This document shows, piece by piece, positions 31,814-38,705 of a stretch of 38,705 nucleotides of DNA. The notes below the pieces were generated by a model. The model worked only from the letters and a program-made list of their open reading frames with translations, was not told the DNA's origin and made no database searches. The stretch comes from an uncultured Bacilli bacterium (GTDB lineage: Bacteria > Bacillota_I > Bacilli_A > RFN20 > CAG-826), in NCBI GenBank assembly GCA_944375905.1, contig CALWAS010000016.1, positions 1 to 38,705 on the forward strand, in the 5' to 3' direction. Position numbers and translations under genes: made by a program. Positions within the stretch are counted from its first letter, which is position 1, and each line of letters opens with the position of its first letter.

Positions 31814-32673
31814 AAAAGAAAGACCTGGCCAAGAAAATCGCGGCCAAAAGCTACATCTATCTCCTCCTCCTTCTCATGTACCTACCGGTACTAGTCCTCG
31901 TCGTCTTCTCCTTTACCGACACGACGAACCTCTTCACTTGGGACGGCTTCACCTTCCAGCTCTACGTCGACCTCTTCAAAAACGAGGAAATCATGCTCGC
32001 GATCGGGAACACCCTCCTCATCGCCCTCATCTCCTCCCTCCTTGCCGCGGCCCTCGGGACTTTCGCGGCCATCGGGGTCCACGAACTCGGGAAGAAGGGG
32101 AAACGGGCGATGGAATTCGCGAACAACATCCCGGTCGTCAACCCGGAAATCGTCATCGCCCTTTCCCTCATCATCATGTTCGTCTTCCTCGGCAACTACG
32201 TCTTCAACGGCTTCGAGAAGAGCTTCTGGACGCTCCTTGTCGGCCATCTCGTCCTCACGACCCCGTTCGTCTATCTCTCGGTCAAGCCGAAGATCCTTCA
32301 GCTCGACCCGGCCCTTTACGAGGCGGCCCTCGACCTCGGCTGCACGCCTTCCCAAGCCATGAGGAAGGTTACCTACCCGGCCGTCCTGCCCGGCGTCCTC
32401 TCGGGCTTCATGCTCGCTTTCACCCTCTCGCTCGACGACTTCATCATCACGGCCTTCCTCACGGGACCTGGCCTCCTTTCGGGCGAGGAGACGATCAAGA
32501 CGATCTCCACCTACGTCCAGGGCATCATCAAGAAGCGGCCTCTCCCGCCGGAAATGAGAGCCCTATGCACCCTCATCCTCGTCGTCGTCATCGTCGTCGT
32601 TTTCTCGATTTACTTCTTCAACCGGAAGAAGTCCACGCTTGCCAAGAAGCGGAAGGGGAGGATCTATGGCTAA
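31810..32673 (+). CDS. potC: Polyamine ABC transporter permease PotC
   Basis: A 287-residue permease with six helices and the EAA motif EAALDLGCTPSQAM followed by RKVTYPAVLPG. Conserved SLDDFIITAFLTGPG, characteristic of PotC-type subunits, is present. GTG start at 31810 overlaps the potB stop (GTGA), with GGGAGGTGG as ribosome site. The stop codon lies within the start of potD (ATGGCTAA), again coupling translation. Confidence 0.94.
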   Translation: MKKKDLAKKIAAKSYIYLLLLLMYLPVLVLVVFSFTDTTNLFTWDGFTFQLYVDLFKNEEIMLAIGNTLLIALISSLLAAALGTFAAIGVHELGKKGKRAMEFANNIPVVNPEIVIALSLIIMFVFLGNYVFNGFEKSFWTLLVGHLVLTTPFVYLSVKPKILQLDPALYEAALDLGCTPSQAMRKVTYPAVLPGVLSGFMLAFTLSLDDFIITAFLTGPGLLSGEETIKTISTYVQGIIKKRPLPPEMRALCTLILVVVIVVVFSIYFFNRKKSTLAKKRKGRIYG

Positions 32674-34459
32674 GACAATGCGTTTCGCCCTTTTTCTCCC
32701 GCTCCTATTCGCCCTCGTCTTCCCGGTCTCGGGCCCGATCATCGAGGCCAAGGCAGCCGACGACGCGACGTTGACCCTCAAAGTCTGGAACTGGGAGGAC
32801 TACATCGGCTACGAACTCGACGAAAACGGGGAAGCGGGGAGAAGCATCTACGATCTCTTCGCCGACTACGTCTACGAGACGGATGGGGTGCGGATCGACG
32901 TCCTCGAGACGACCTTCGACACGAACGAGGACATGCTGAGCCAGCTCCAGACCGGCTCGGCGGCCTTCGACCTCATCTGCCCGAGCGACTACACCATCCA
33001 GAAAATGATGTCGATGGGGCTTCTCCAGCCCTTCGCCCAAGGCGAGGAAGAGCGGCGGGCTCTATACGGCGACACCTATGAGGACTGGGCGGACGACAAC
33101 TTCATGGAATACGCCTCGCCCTATCTCATCGACTGGTTCGACAAAATCCAGGCCAAGGTCCCGAATGCCGACGGAAGCTCGAGCCTCCATCCCCTCAACG
33201 AGTATGCCCGCGGCTACATGTGGGGAACGCTTGGGATAACCTACAACCCCAATTACAGCGCCTATCTCGCGGCCGGGCTCACCCCCGAGGACGTCATGGT
33301 CCAGATGAACGACTGGAACAGCCTTTGGGACGGGGCGGCCTATTCGGGCACCTTCCAGATCAAGGACTCGATGCGCGACACCTATTCGGTCGGCCTCATG
33401 CGAGCCTTCGACGACGTCTTCTCGCTCCTCCTCGAGCTTTATAGGAACGGCACCTTCTCGACCGAGGAGTACACCGACCGCGTTAACATCGTCTTCAACA
33501 ACATCAACCACGTCGACGAGTTCAATGCCCTCATGGTTGAGCTCAACTCCATCGTCGGGCGCGAGGAATTCTCCACTTCCTACACTCCCGAGGAAATCGT
33601 CGACACGACCCAGCGTTACCTTGAGGAACTCAAGGCGCATAGCTACGGGCTCGAGACGGATTCGGGGAAGACCGACATCCAGACCGGGACCCGTTCGGGC
33701 ATTTGCCTTGCCTGGAGCGGCGACGCCATCTACTCGATGGATACCGCCGAGGAAGAAACCGGCATCGAGCTCTATTACTCGGTTCCCGATACCGGCGGCA
33801 ACATCTGGTTCGACGGTTGGGTCATCCCCGGCAATGCCGAGAACGTCGAGTATGCCAACAAGTTCATCGACTTCATCTCCCGTCCCGACATCGCCGCCCT
33901 CAACATGGACTACATCGGCTATACCCCCTTCATCGCCGGCGACGGCATCGTCGAGAAGGCGAAGGAGTGGTACGACGAGAAGACCTGGGCCATCGAAGAG
34001 GACCCGAGCCTCCTCGAGAGCGTTGCCGACTGGGATGCCTATGCCGAGGAACAAGGCTGGCTCAAGGTCGACCTCTCCTATTTCTTCGAGGGGTCGCTAA
34101 GCGAAGGCGAGGACGCGATCTTCTATACCTCCGAGATCGTCCCGGTGACCGGGAAGAACCTCGACGGGGAAGAGGAAACCGTCTACGTCGGACGCCAGTT
34201 CCTGGCCCAATACCCGACCGAGGACATGGCCGACAATCTCGACATCATCCCCGGCCTCGCGGTCATGGAAGACTATGGCGAGAATAACGATTACGTCCTC
34301 CGCATGTGGGAGAACGTGAAGGCGTCCGGCGTCCTCGAGGCGTGGATCATCGTCGTCTTCTCCCTCGAGATCGCCATCGCGGCCGGGCTCATCGCCTTCT
34401 TCCTCATCAAGAAGAAGCTCTCCCTCAAGCGGAGAAGGGAACGCCGCGCGGCGAATTGA
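32666..34459 (+). CDS. potD: Polyamine-binding protein PotD, C-terminally membrane-anchored form
   Basis: A 597-residue extracellular solute-binding protein. A Sec signal (residues ~5-30, ending IEAKAADD) has no lipobox Cys. The PotD/SBP fold follows: LKVWNWEDYIGYELDENG near the start of the mature chain, DLICPSDYTIQKM, GTLGITYNPN, and DTGGNIWFDGWVIPGNAEN. Unlike usual PotD proteins (~350 residues, lipoprotein or periplasmic), it is ~240 residues longer and ends in a transmembrane helix (IIVVFSLEIAIAAGLIAFF) with tail KRRRERRAAN. ATG 32666 is supported by GGGGAGGATCT. Last gene of potABCD. Anchoring would hold it beside PotBC. Confidence 0.92.
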   Translation: MAKTMRFALFLPLLFALVFPVSGPIIEAKAADDATLTLKVWNWEDYIGYELDENGEAGRSIYDLFADYVYETDGVRIDVLETTFDTNEDMLSQLQTGSAAFDLICPSDYTIQKMMSMGLLQPFAQGEEERRALYGDTYEDWADDNFMEYASPYLIDWFDKIQAKVPNADGSSSLHPLNEYARGYMWGTLGITYNPNYSAYLAAGLTPEDVMVQMNDWNSLWDGAAYSGTFQIKDSMRDTYSVGLMRAFDDVFSLLLELYRNGTFSTEEYTDRVNIVFNNINHVDEFNALMVELNSIVGREEFSTSYTPEEIVDTTQRYLEELKAHSYGLETDSGKTDIQTGTRSGICLAWSGDAIYSMDTAEEETGIELYYSVPDTGGNIWFDGWVIPGNAENVEYANKFIDFISRPDIAALNMDYIGYTPFIAGDGIVEKAKEWYDEKTWAIEEDPSLLESVADWDAYAEEQGWLKVDLSYFFEGSLSEGEDAIFYTSEIVPVTGKNLDGEEETVYVGRQFLAQYPTEDMADNLDIIPGLAVMEDYGENNDYVLRMWENVKASGVLEAWIIVVFSLEIAIAAGLIAFFLIKKKLSLKRRRERRAAN

Positions 34460-34471
34460 ACATAAGCCAAG

Positions 34472-34500
34472 AAGCGCGCCATGCCGGCGCGCTTTTTATT
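34472..34500 (+). terminator. Terminator of potABCD
   Basis: Stem AAGCGCGCC / GGCGCGCTT with loop ATGCC, then TTTATT. Confidence 0.92.
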
Positions 34501-34572
34501 TCGATAGAGGGGTTTTGCCGGCAATAATGAGACATTCGAGCGGCAATGTTCCAACGAAGGAAACGGCCGTTG

Positions 34573-34601
34573 TTGGAGAAGGGCAATTTATCGCTTATAG
34601 T
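34573..34601 (+). promoter_or_regulatory. pfp promoter
   Basis: TTGGAG (34573-34578), 17-nt spacer, TATAGT (34596-34601). The transcript would start near 34608, giving a ~30-nt leader that carries GAAGGAAGAG before the ATG at 34638. Confidence 0.6.
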
Positions 34602-34637
34602 TGCTTATACATACCGATGAAGGAAGAGACTAGCAAC

Positions 34638-35840
34638 ATGGAAAAGAAAGCCCTTGCCTATTTTCAGTCCGGCGGACCGACGGCCGTAATCAACTCGTCG
34701 CTATACGGAGTCATCGCCGAAGCATTCAAGCACGAGGAGATCGGCGGGGTCTACGGCTCGATCCACGGAGTCGAAGGCCTCATCGACGACTGCCTCGTCG
34801 ACCTAAGGAAGGAAGACCTCGAGCAGATCGAGCTCCTCAAGCAGACCCCGGGCGCGGCCCTCGGAAGCACGAGGAAGAAGCTCCCGGCGGTCTCAGATCC
34901 GCTTTTCGGGAAGATCATCGAGACGATAAAGAAACGGAACATCGGCTACCTCCTGGTGAACGGCGGCAACGACACGATGGATACCTGCTACCGCCTCCAT
35001 TCCTTTTTCCAAAGCGAGGGAATGGACGTTTCCGTCATCGGCATCCCGAAGACGATCGACAACGACCTCGTGATGACCGACCATTGCCCGGGCTATGCCT
35101 CGGCTGCGCGCCACGTGATGAATTTCGTCAAGATGGCGGTCGTCGACGGGGCCGCCTACCCGAAGGGAAAGGTCGTCCTCGTCGAGATAATGGGGCGGAA
35201 CGCCGGCTGGCTCACCGCCTCGAGCGACCTGCTAAAAGAAGACGAGCGGCCCGACCTCATCTACCTTCCGGAGTCCGACTTCTCGCTCGAAGGCTTCCTA
35301 AATGACGTAAAGAGGGTCTACGAGAAAAAAGGCTATGCGGTGGTGGCCTTAAGCGAAGGGCTCAACCTCCCGCGCAAAAACGCCGGGGGAACCGATTCCT
35401 TTGGGCATTCGTCCCTCGAAGGCGTATCGATCCACCTGGCCGAGGAAATCAAGGGCCGGCTTGGCATCGGGGTGAGGACGATGGAGCTTTCCCTTCCCCA
35501 GCGCGCCGATCCGATCCTGGCCTCGAAGACCGACATCGAGGAAGCCATCGTCCTCGGGAAGGAAGCGGTGAAGGCCCTCCTTAAGGGCGAAAGCGGCAAG
35601 ATGGTGGCCCTCCGCCGCCTTTCGAGCGATCCGTATCGCACCGAATTCTTCCTTGCCCCGGTCGAGGAAGTCGCGAACAAGGAGAAGTTCTTCCCGAAGG
35701 AATGGATTCTCTCGAGCGAAAGGATGGCCGATGCCTTCCGCGACTATCTCCGTCCCCTCGTCAAGACCTCGACCCATGTCCGCTATGACGAGGCGGGGGT
35801 CTTCCTCACGGCCCGGCTCCGCCTCGAAAGGGTCAAGTAA
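34638..35840 (+). CDS. pfp: Pyrophosphate-dependent 6-phosphofructokinase
   Basis: A 400-residue glycolytic enzyme interconverting fructose-6-phosphate and fructose-1,6-bisphosphate with PPi as phosphoryl donor. PPi-type hallmarks: GGNDTMDT (ATP enzymes have GGDGS) and PKTIDNDLVMTDH, where Lys replaces the Gly of ATP-PFKs; the substrate site includes IMGRNAGWL. ATG 34638 is chosen because homologues begin at MEKKALAYFQSGGPTAVIN and GGAAGAG lies ~9 nt upstream; ATG 34617 in the same frame would add seven residues. Monocistronic. It implies reversible, PPi-saving glycolysis. Confidence 0.92.
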   Translation: MEKKALAYFQSGGPTAVINSSLYGVIAEAFKHEEIGGVYGSIHGVEGLIDDCLVDLRKEDLEQIELLKQTPGAALGSTRKKLPAVSDPLFGKIIETIKKRNIGYLLVNGGNDTMDTCYRLHSFFQSEGMDVSVIGIPKTIDNDLVMTDHCPGYASAARHVMNFVKMAVVDGAAYPKGKVVLVEIMGRNAGWLTASSDLLKEDERPDLIYLPESDFSLEGFLNDVKRVYEKKGYAVVALSEGLNLPRKNAGGTDSFGHSSLEGVSIHLAEEIKGRLGIGVRTMELSLPQRADPILASKTDIEEAIVLGKEAVKALLKGESGKMVALRRLSSDPYRTEFFLAPVEEVANKEKFFPKEWILSSERMADAFRDYLRPLVKTSTHVRYDEAGVFLTARLRLERVK

Positions 35841-35880
35841 GGCGGCAGGCTCAACTTCCTCTTTATTAAGGTGCGTTCGT

Positions 35881-35889
35881 TGCTATAAT
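35881..35889 (+). promoter_or_regulatory. Extended -10 promoter of tRNA-Cys
   Basis: TGCTATAAT is a perfect extended -10, ending 9 nt before the tRNA. Confidence 0.75.
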
Positions 35890-35898
35890 AGGCGGGCC

Positions 35899-35972
35899 GC
35901 ATCCGTAGCCAAGCGGTAAGGCACGTGACTGCAACTCACCAATCACCGGTTCGATTCCGGTCGGATGCTCCA
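35899..35972 (+). tRNA. tRNA-Cys (anticodon GCA)
   Basis: Acceptor GCATCCG / CGGATGC, D-arm GCCAAGCGGTAAGGC, anticodon stem CGTGA/TCACC with loop CTGCAAC giving GCA, T-arm ACCGG-TTCGATT-CCGGT, discriminator T, encoded CCA. Confidence 0.96.
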
Positions 35973-35984
35973 GAAATCGAAATT

Positions 35985-36005
35985 CCTCCCTCGCCGGAGG
36001 TTTTT
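35985..36005 (+). terminator. Terminator after tRNA-Cys
   Basis: CCTCC-CTCGCC-GGAGG followed by TTTTTC. Confidence 0.8.
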
Positions 36006-36097
36006 CTTTGCCCCGATGCATGCCTTTCGCATTGACAAGACGTCCGCGGAGGAGGAGAAGCACTAACGGGACCAGGTTTTTAACTGCAGCCTCGAAA

Positions 36098-36469
36098 ATG
36101 GAAAAGAAAGACAAAAAGACCCGCAAAACCCTCTCGAAAGCCATGGTTTTCATCCTTCTATTCGGAGTGGTGAGCCTTCTTTCGGACATGACCCACGAAG
36201 GGGCTGCGTCGATTCAGGGATCCTATCTTTCCATCATCGGGGCCTCGGCCGCGGCCATGGGCGTGCTTTACGATGTCTCGGTTGAGGCCATGGCAATCGT
36301 TTCGATCGTGGCGGGAGTCTCTTCGATTCCTTTTTATCTGCTCTCCTTTGCGGCGGAAAGAAGGGACATCGAAAAAAAGCGGGTCGGGAAGACCATAGAC
36401 GCAAAGAGATCACTTTCCTTCTTTTACATTTCGGGCTCTTTTGAAGAAAGCCAAATTGCCGTCCTTTAG
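36098..36469 (+). pseudogene. MFS transporter with internal in-frame deletion
   Basis: The frame begins with the first helix of a 12-TM major facilitator (FILLFGVVSLLSDMTHEGAA then GSYLSIIGASAAAMG, the 'SDMTHEGA' motif-A-like start). It passes directly into what looks like the last helix and tail of the same family (GVLYDVSVEAMAIVSIVAG ... FYLLSFAAERRDIEKK). About 300 residues that should lie between are missing, with no frame change; the join is near 36262. Beyond about 36400 the frame reads antisense into the TOPRIM gene of pair B. Not functional as a transporter. Immediately downstream of tRNA-Cys. Confidence 0.65.
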
Positions 36470-37060
36470 TGACCGCAGAAGCGGAAGAACGTTCGATGCC
36501 GGGCTCTCGTGCACGTAGTCCATCGAAAGTCCCTCCGCGTTTTTCAGCATGTCATCGTAATCGTATTTCCATTCATAACTGGTTTTCATGGTTTGAAGCT
36601 GCCATTTGGCTGCTTTGTATTTCTTTTCCTCGGATCTCCCGATTTCGTCCCAATACCTATGAACAACGGCCGTATCGCGTGCCTTCACTCCTGAAATGTC
36701 CCTCGATATTTTCTCGAGCGAGTCGGCTCCGACGAGAAAAAGAAGAAGGGCATTCGGGTTCGTGCAGATGCTTATCGAGTCGATGCGAGCCTCCAAAGCC
36801 AGCACCTTTTTCAGCCCTTCCCTCACTTCGCGGTAGGATGACTTCTTCTCGAATGGCTTGTTATCGACATCGTAAACGCAATAGACGGCGTCGTAGCCGG
36901 AGTCCGACAGATAGTCTTGGAAAAGGGCGGCTATGTTGCCGGACCCTTGGGCATTGACGATTTCGAGCGATATTCTTTCCTTGTCGAGGCCGTGATCCTT
37001 GACCACTTCGAAAAAAGCCTCTTCCTCGTTTCCTTCGACGATCAAAAGCACTTTCAGCAT
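36410..37060 (-). CDS. TOPRIM/RloB-like protein (pair B, second gene)
   Basis: A 216-residue protein. KVLLIVEGNEEEAFF supplies the TOPRIM-type Glu (Glu9) and CVYDVDNKP the DxD pair (Asp64, Asp66). ISICTNPNALLLFL matches the position of the RloB S/TNPxFExWLL signature in degenerate form. The C-terminal half is charged and helical. Its ATG follows the ATPase stop directly (TGAATG), so translation should be coupled. It shares layout but little visible sequence with the TOPRIM protein of pair A. A metal-dependent nuclease or effector role is inferred. Confidence 0.75.
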   Translation of the reverse strand: MLKVLLIVEGNEEEAFFEVVKDHGLDKERISLEIVNAQGSGNIAALFQDYLSDSGYDAVYCVYDVDNKPFEKKSSYREVREGLKKVLALEARIDSISICTNPNALLLFLVGADSLEKISRDISGVKARDTAVVHRYWDEIGRSEEKKYKAAKWQLQTMKTSYEWKYDYDDMLKNAEGLSMDYVHESPASNVLPLLRSLKDGNLAFFKRARNVKEGK

Positions 37061-38323
37061 TCAGTTCGTTCCCAGGATGGATATCAGGTTGCGGACGAGC
37101 GCCGGCGAAGGAACATATCCGAAGTCGCCGTGATTGTATCTTTTCACAAGCGACTTTCCCTCCCGCACATTGGCGGAGTTTGCCTTGAAGTTCCCAATGG
37201 AAAGCAGGGTAGCGCTCATGCCTTCCCGGAAAACGAAGTAGATTTGGTCTTTGCGGAAAAGATTCTTGCAATCGATCAGCATGAGGTCGTGGGCCGTGAA
37301 GAAAAGCTGCCCTCGCTTATTTGCCATGCTGTTGAAGAGACTAACGATGGCCCGCGTCAGGCTATAGTGCAGCCCGTTGTCCAATTCGTCGATAACAAGC
37401 AGCCTCCCTTCCGTCAGCGCGTCGTAAACATAAGAGGCAATGGCCTCGATTTTCTTAGTGCCCGAGGAGTCGAAGAAAAGAGAAGGCACCTTCGTCTGAC
37501 CGTATGAGGTCATGACCTTTAGCGGCTCGATGGCGTTTTTTAGCTTGGAGAGGGCTTCTTCGCCGATTTCGCCGTTGGTATTCAGCATAAGATCGTCTTG
37601 ATAGCCGATGTCGGTTATCGAGAGGTCGGCCGCCTTGACGAAAGACCGCACGAAATCGATTTTCTTCTCGTCCCCGCTTTTGAGAAATTCGATCGTATGG
37701 CCAAGCGGTATGTTATAGAGCTCGATCGGCTCGATGAAATCGGAGCAGCGTTTCAATGCATCCTTCCATTTCTTCATGGAAGAAAAGAACCCGTCGTTGA
37801 CCTCGACGGTGGCAAGGAACGGCTTATCGAAGGGAAGGACATCCAAATAAGTCGATAAATCCTCTCCCAGTCCAGGCACCGCCAGTCTTTTTTCTTCGCG
37901 GCTGCGTTCGAAGACGACATGCATCGAAGTCGATGTCTTGTAGTAATTGACCCTGGAAAGCTTTTCATAGGGGAACGTTTTTTCCTTGGAGTTATAGGAA
38001 AACTCGTATTTGAGCCACCCTAACCCATCCATGTTGTTGAACGTGATCGAAGCATCGGTGGTTTCGCCGTCGCCGAACATATAACGATTGCACGCGAAGC
38101 TGGTTTCGGAGCGCAGAACCGCTTTCAGGATTTTAAAAAAATAAAAGACGTTGGTCTTCCCTGAGTTGTTCCCGCCATAAAGGGAAATCGCCTTGAGCAT
38201 GCTTGCTCCGTCGATTTCGAGGGAATTCGACAAAAGGTAGCGAGTCCGGCGATCGGCGCGATAGGAGATCTTGGATTCGCTTTTGAAAAGGCGGAAGTTG
38301 TTGAATGTGATTTCCAATATCAT
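37061..38323 (-). CDS. AAA_21/AAA_15-type ATPase, RloA/AriA-like (pair B, first gene)
   Basis: A 420-residue ATPase: MILEITFNNFRLFKSE (typical opening), P-loop GGNNSGKTN (residues 50-58), a helical/coiled middle, Walker B LLVIDELDNGLH and the switch His in FFTAHDLMLIDC. No nuclease domain is fused; the partner TOPRIM gene abuts it. The family is common in abortive-infection and anti-phage loci (RloA, PARIS AriA, retron and OLD relatives). The ATG at 38321-38323 has only a weak GGGGAAAAAAC upstream. An AT-rich block (about 38335-38400) precedes it and may hold its promoter. Target and trigger unknown. Confidence 0.83.
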   Translation of the reverse strand: MILEITFNNFRLFKSESKISYRADRRTRYLLSNSLEIDGASMLKAISLYGGNNSGKTNVFYFFKILKAVLRSETSFACNRYMFGDGETTDASITFNNMDGLGWLKYEFSYNSKEKTFPYEKLSRVNYYKTSTSMHVVFERSREEKRLAVPGLGEDLSTYLDVLPFDKPFLATVEVNDGFFSSMKKWKDALKRCSDFIEPIELYNIPLGHTIEFLKSGDEKKIDFVRSFVKAADLSITDIGYQDDLMLNTNGEIGEEALSKLKNAIEPLKVMTSYGQTKVPSLFFDSSGTKKIEAIASYVYDALTEGRLLVIDELDNGLHYSLTRAIVSLFNSMANKRGQLFFTAHDLMLIDCKNLFRKDQIYFVFREGMSATLLSIGNFKANSANVREGKSLVKRYNHGDFGYVPSPALVRNLISILGTN

Positions 38324-38515
38324 GTTTTTTCCCCGCTTCAAAATATCACATGCGCTATAGAATGTGCAATATATAAGCACAATACATAATTAAATAAGCG
38401 ATTTCTGATATCGGGCCTTCCCTAGGCCGGCCCGCTATACGGCGATTAAGGCGGAGCGAATGCCGACTGAAGGAAATAAGGAGCAAGGCATCGAAGGGCA
38501 ATCGCCTTTTTTCTC

Positions 38516-38544
38516 TTGCAGGGCTTCGCGTAGATGACTATCAT
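38516..38544 (+). promoter_or_regulatory. Promoter of the tRNA-Arg/tRNA-Pro unit
   Basis: TTGCAG (38516-38521), 17-nt spacer, TATCAT (38539-38544); tRNA-Arg begins 36 nt later. Confidence 0.55.
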
Positions 38545-38580
38545 AATCGGGCTATCTCCCGAGACAGGAGCGATAGCAAT

Positions 38581-38657
38581 GCGCCGGTAGCTCAGTTGGA
38601 TAGAGTATCAGACTACGAATCTGAGGGTCACGAGTTCGAATCTTGTCCGGCGCGCCA
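38581..38657 (+). tRNA. tRNA-Arg (anticodon ACG)
   Basis: Acceptor GCGCCGG / CCGGCGC, D-arm GCTCAGTTGGATAGAG, anticodon stem ATCAGA/TCTGAG with loop CTACGAA giving ACG, T-loop GTTCGAATC, discriminator G, encoded CCA. Confidence 0.96.
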
Positions 38658-38658
38658 T

Positions 38659-38705
38659 CGGGATGTAGCGCAGCTTGGTTACCGCGTCTGCTTTGGGAGC
38701 AGAAG
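38659..38705 (+). tRNA. tRNA-Pro (anticodon TGG), cut by the window end
   Basis: CGGGATGTAGCGCAGCTTGG is the usual tRNA-Pro 5' end. The anticodon stem TCTGC/GCAGA with loop TTTGGGA gives TGG. The T-arm and 3' acceptor lie beyond the window. One nt separates it from the tRNA-Arg CCA, so both are in one transcript. Confidence 0.93.

Overview
The window reads as chromosomal DNA from a low-complexity, probably gut-dwelling member of the Bacillota (Bacilli; RF39/Erysipelotrichia-like uncultured lineages are my best guess). This is inferred from gene content: PPi-dependent phosphofructokinase, bleomycin-hydrolase-type PepC, peptidase T, a complete spermidine/putrescine ABC operon, an Mrp-type Fe-S carrier, a domain-permuted GH3 glucosidase, and large signal-peptide/C-terminal-anchor surface proteins. 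The standard code is used (TGA ends many genes, TGG is Trp). GC is moderate to high in housekeeping genes and clearly lower in the surface proteins, the Fic gene and parts of the defence-like modules.

Layout. 1-6.5 kb: small metal-binding HMA protein, CBS-domain protein plus GH3 glycosidase (operon), Mrp ATPase, putative heavy-metal exporter plus a small membrane protein, and uridine kinase. 6.5-12.7 kb: a worn accessory region with about 0.85 kb of decayed DNA, a DUF4143 AAA ATPase under a palindromic operator, the relic of an insertion sequence with three 21-bp repeats, tRNA-Gln, an ADP-ribosylglycohydrolase interrupted by an in-frame TGA, a Fic-domain protein, and a frameshifted membrane-protein pseudogene. 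12.7-14 kb: peptidase T. 14-20.9 kb: three consecutive paralogous cell-surface proteins, each behind a GC-rich structured leader; the first has a TC-repeat promoter spacer suggestive of phase variation. 21-22.9 kb: ATPase + TOPRIM pair A. 22.9-26.4 kb: MacB-type ABC ATPase and FtsX-like permease. 26.4-29.2 kb: pepC, a zinc-ribbon miniprotein, and a thioredoxin-like lipoprotein. 29.4-34.5 kb: potABCD with an unusual membrane-anchored PotD. 34.6-35.8 kb: pfp. 35.9-38.3 kb: tRNA-Cys, an internally deleted MFS transporter, and ATPase + TOPRIM pair B. The right end carries tRNA-Arg and the start of tRNA-Pro.

Most notable: (i) two unrelated-looking ATPase/TOPRIM (RloA/RloB-, OLD- or PARIS-like) two-gene modules within 15 kb, the second abutting a transporter that has lost its middle; (ii) a probable phase-variation switch made of an exactly 17-nt CT repeat between a -35 and a -10 box in front of a surface protein; (iii) several genes whose -10 box lies only 6-8 nt before the start codon with no Shine-Dalgarno, implying leaderless mRNAs; (iv) an IS relic immediately upstream of a tRNA promoter; (v) the Fic/ADP-ribosylglycohydrolase divergent pair with one partner broken. 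No CRISPR array or rRNA gene was seen.
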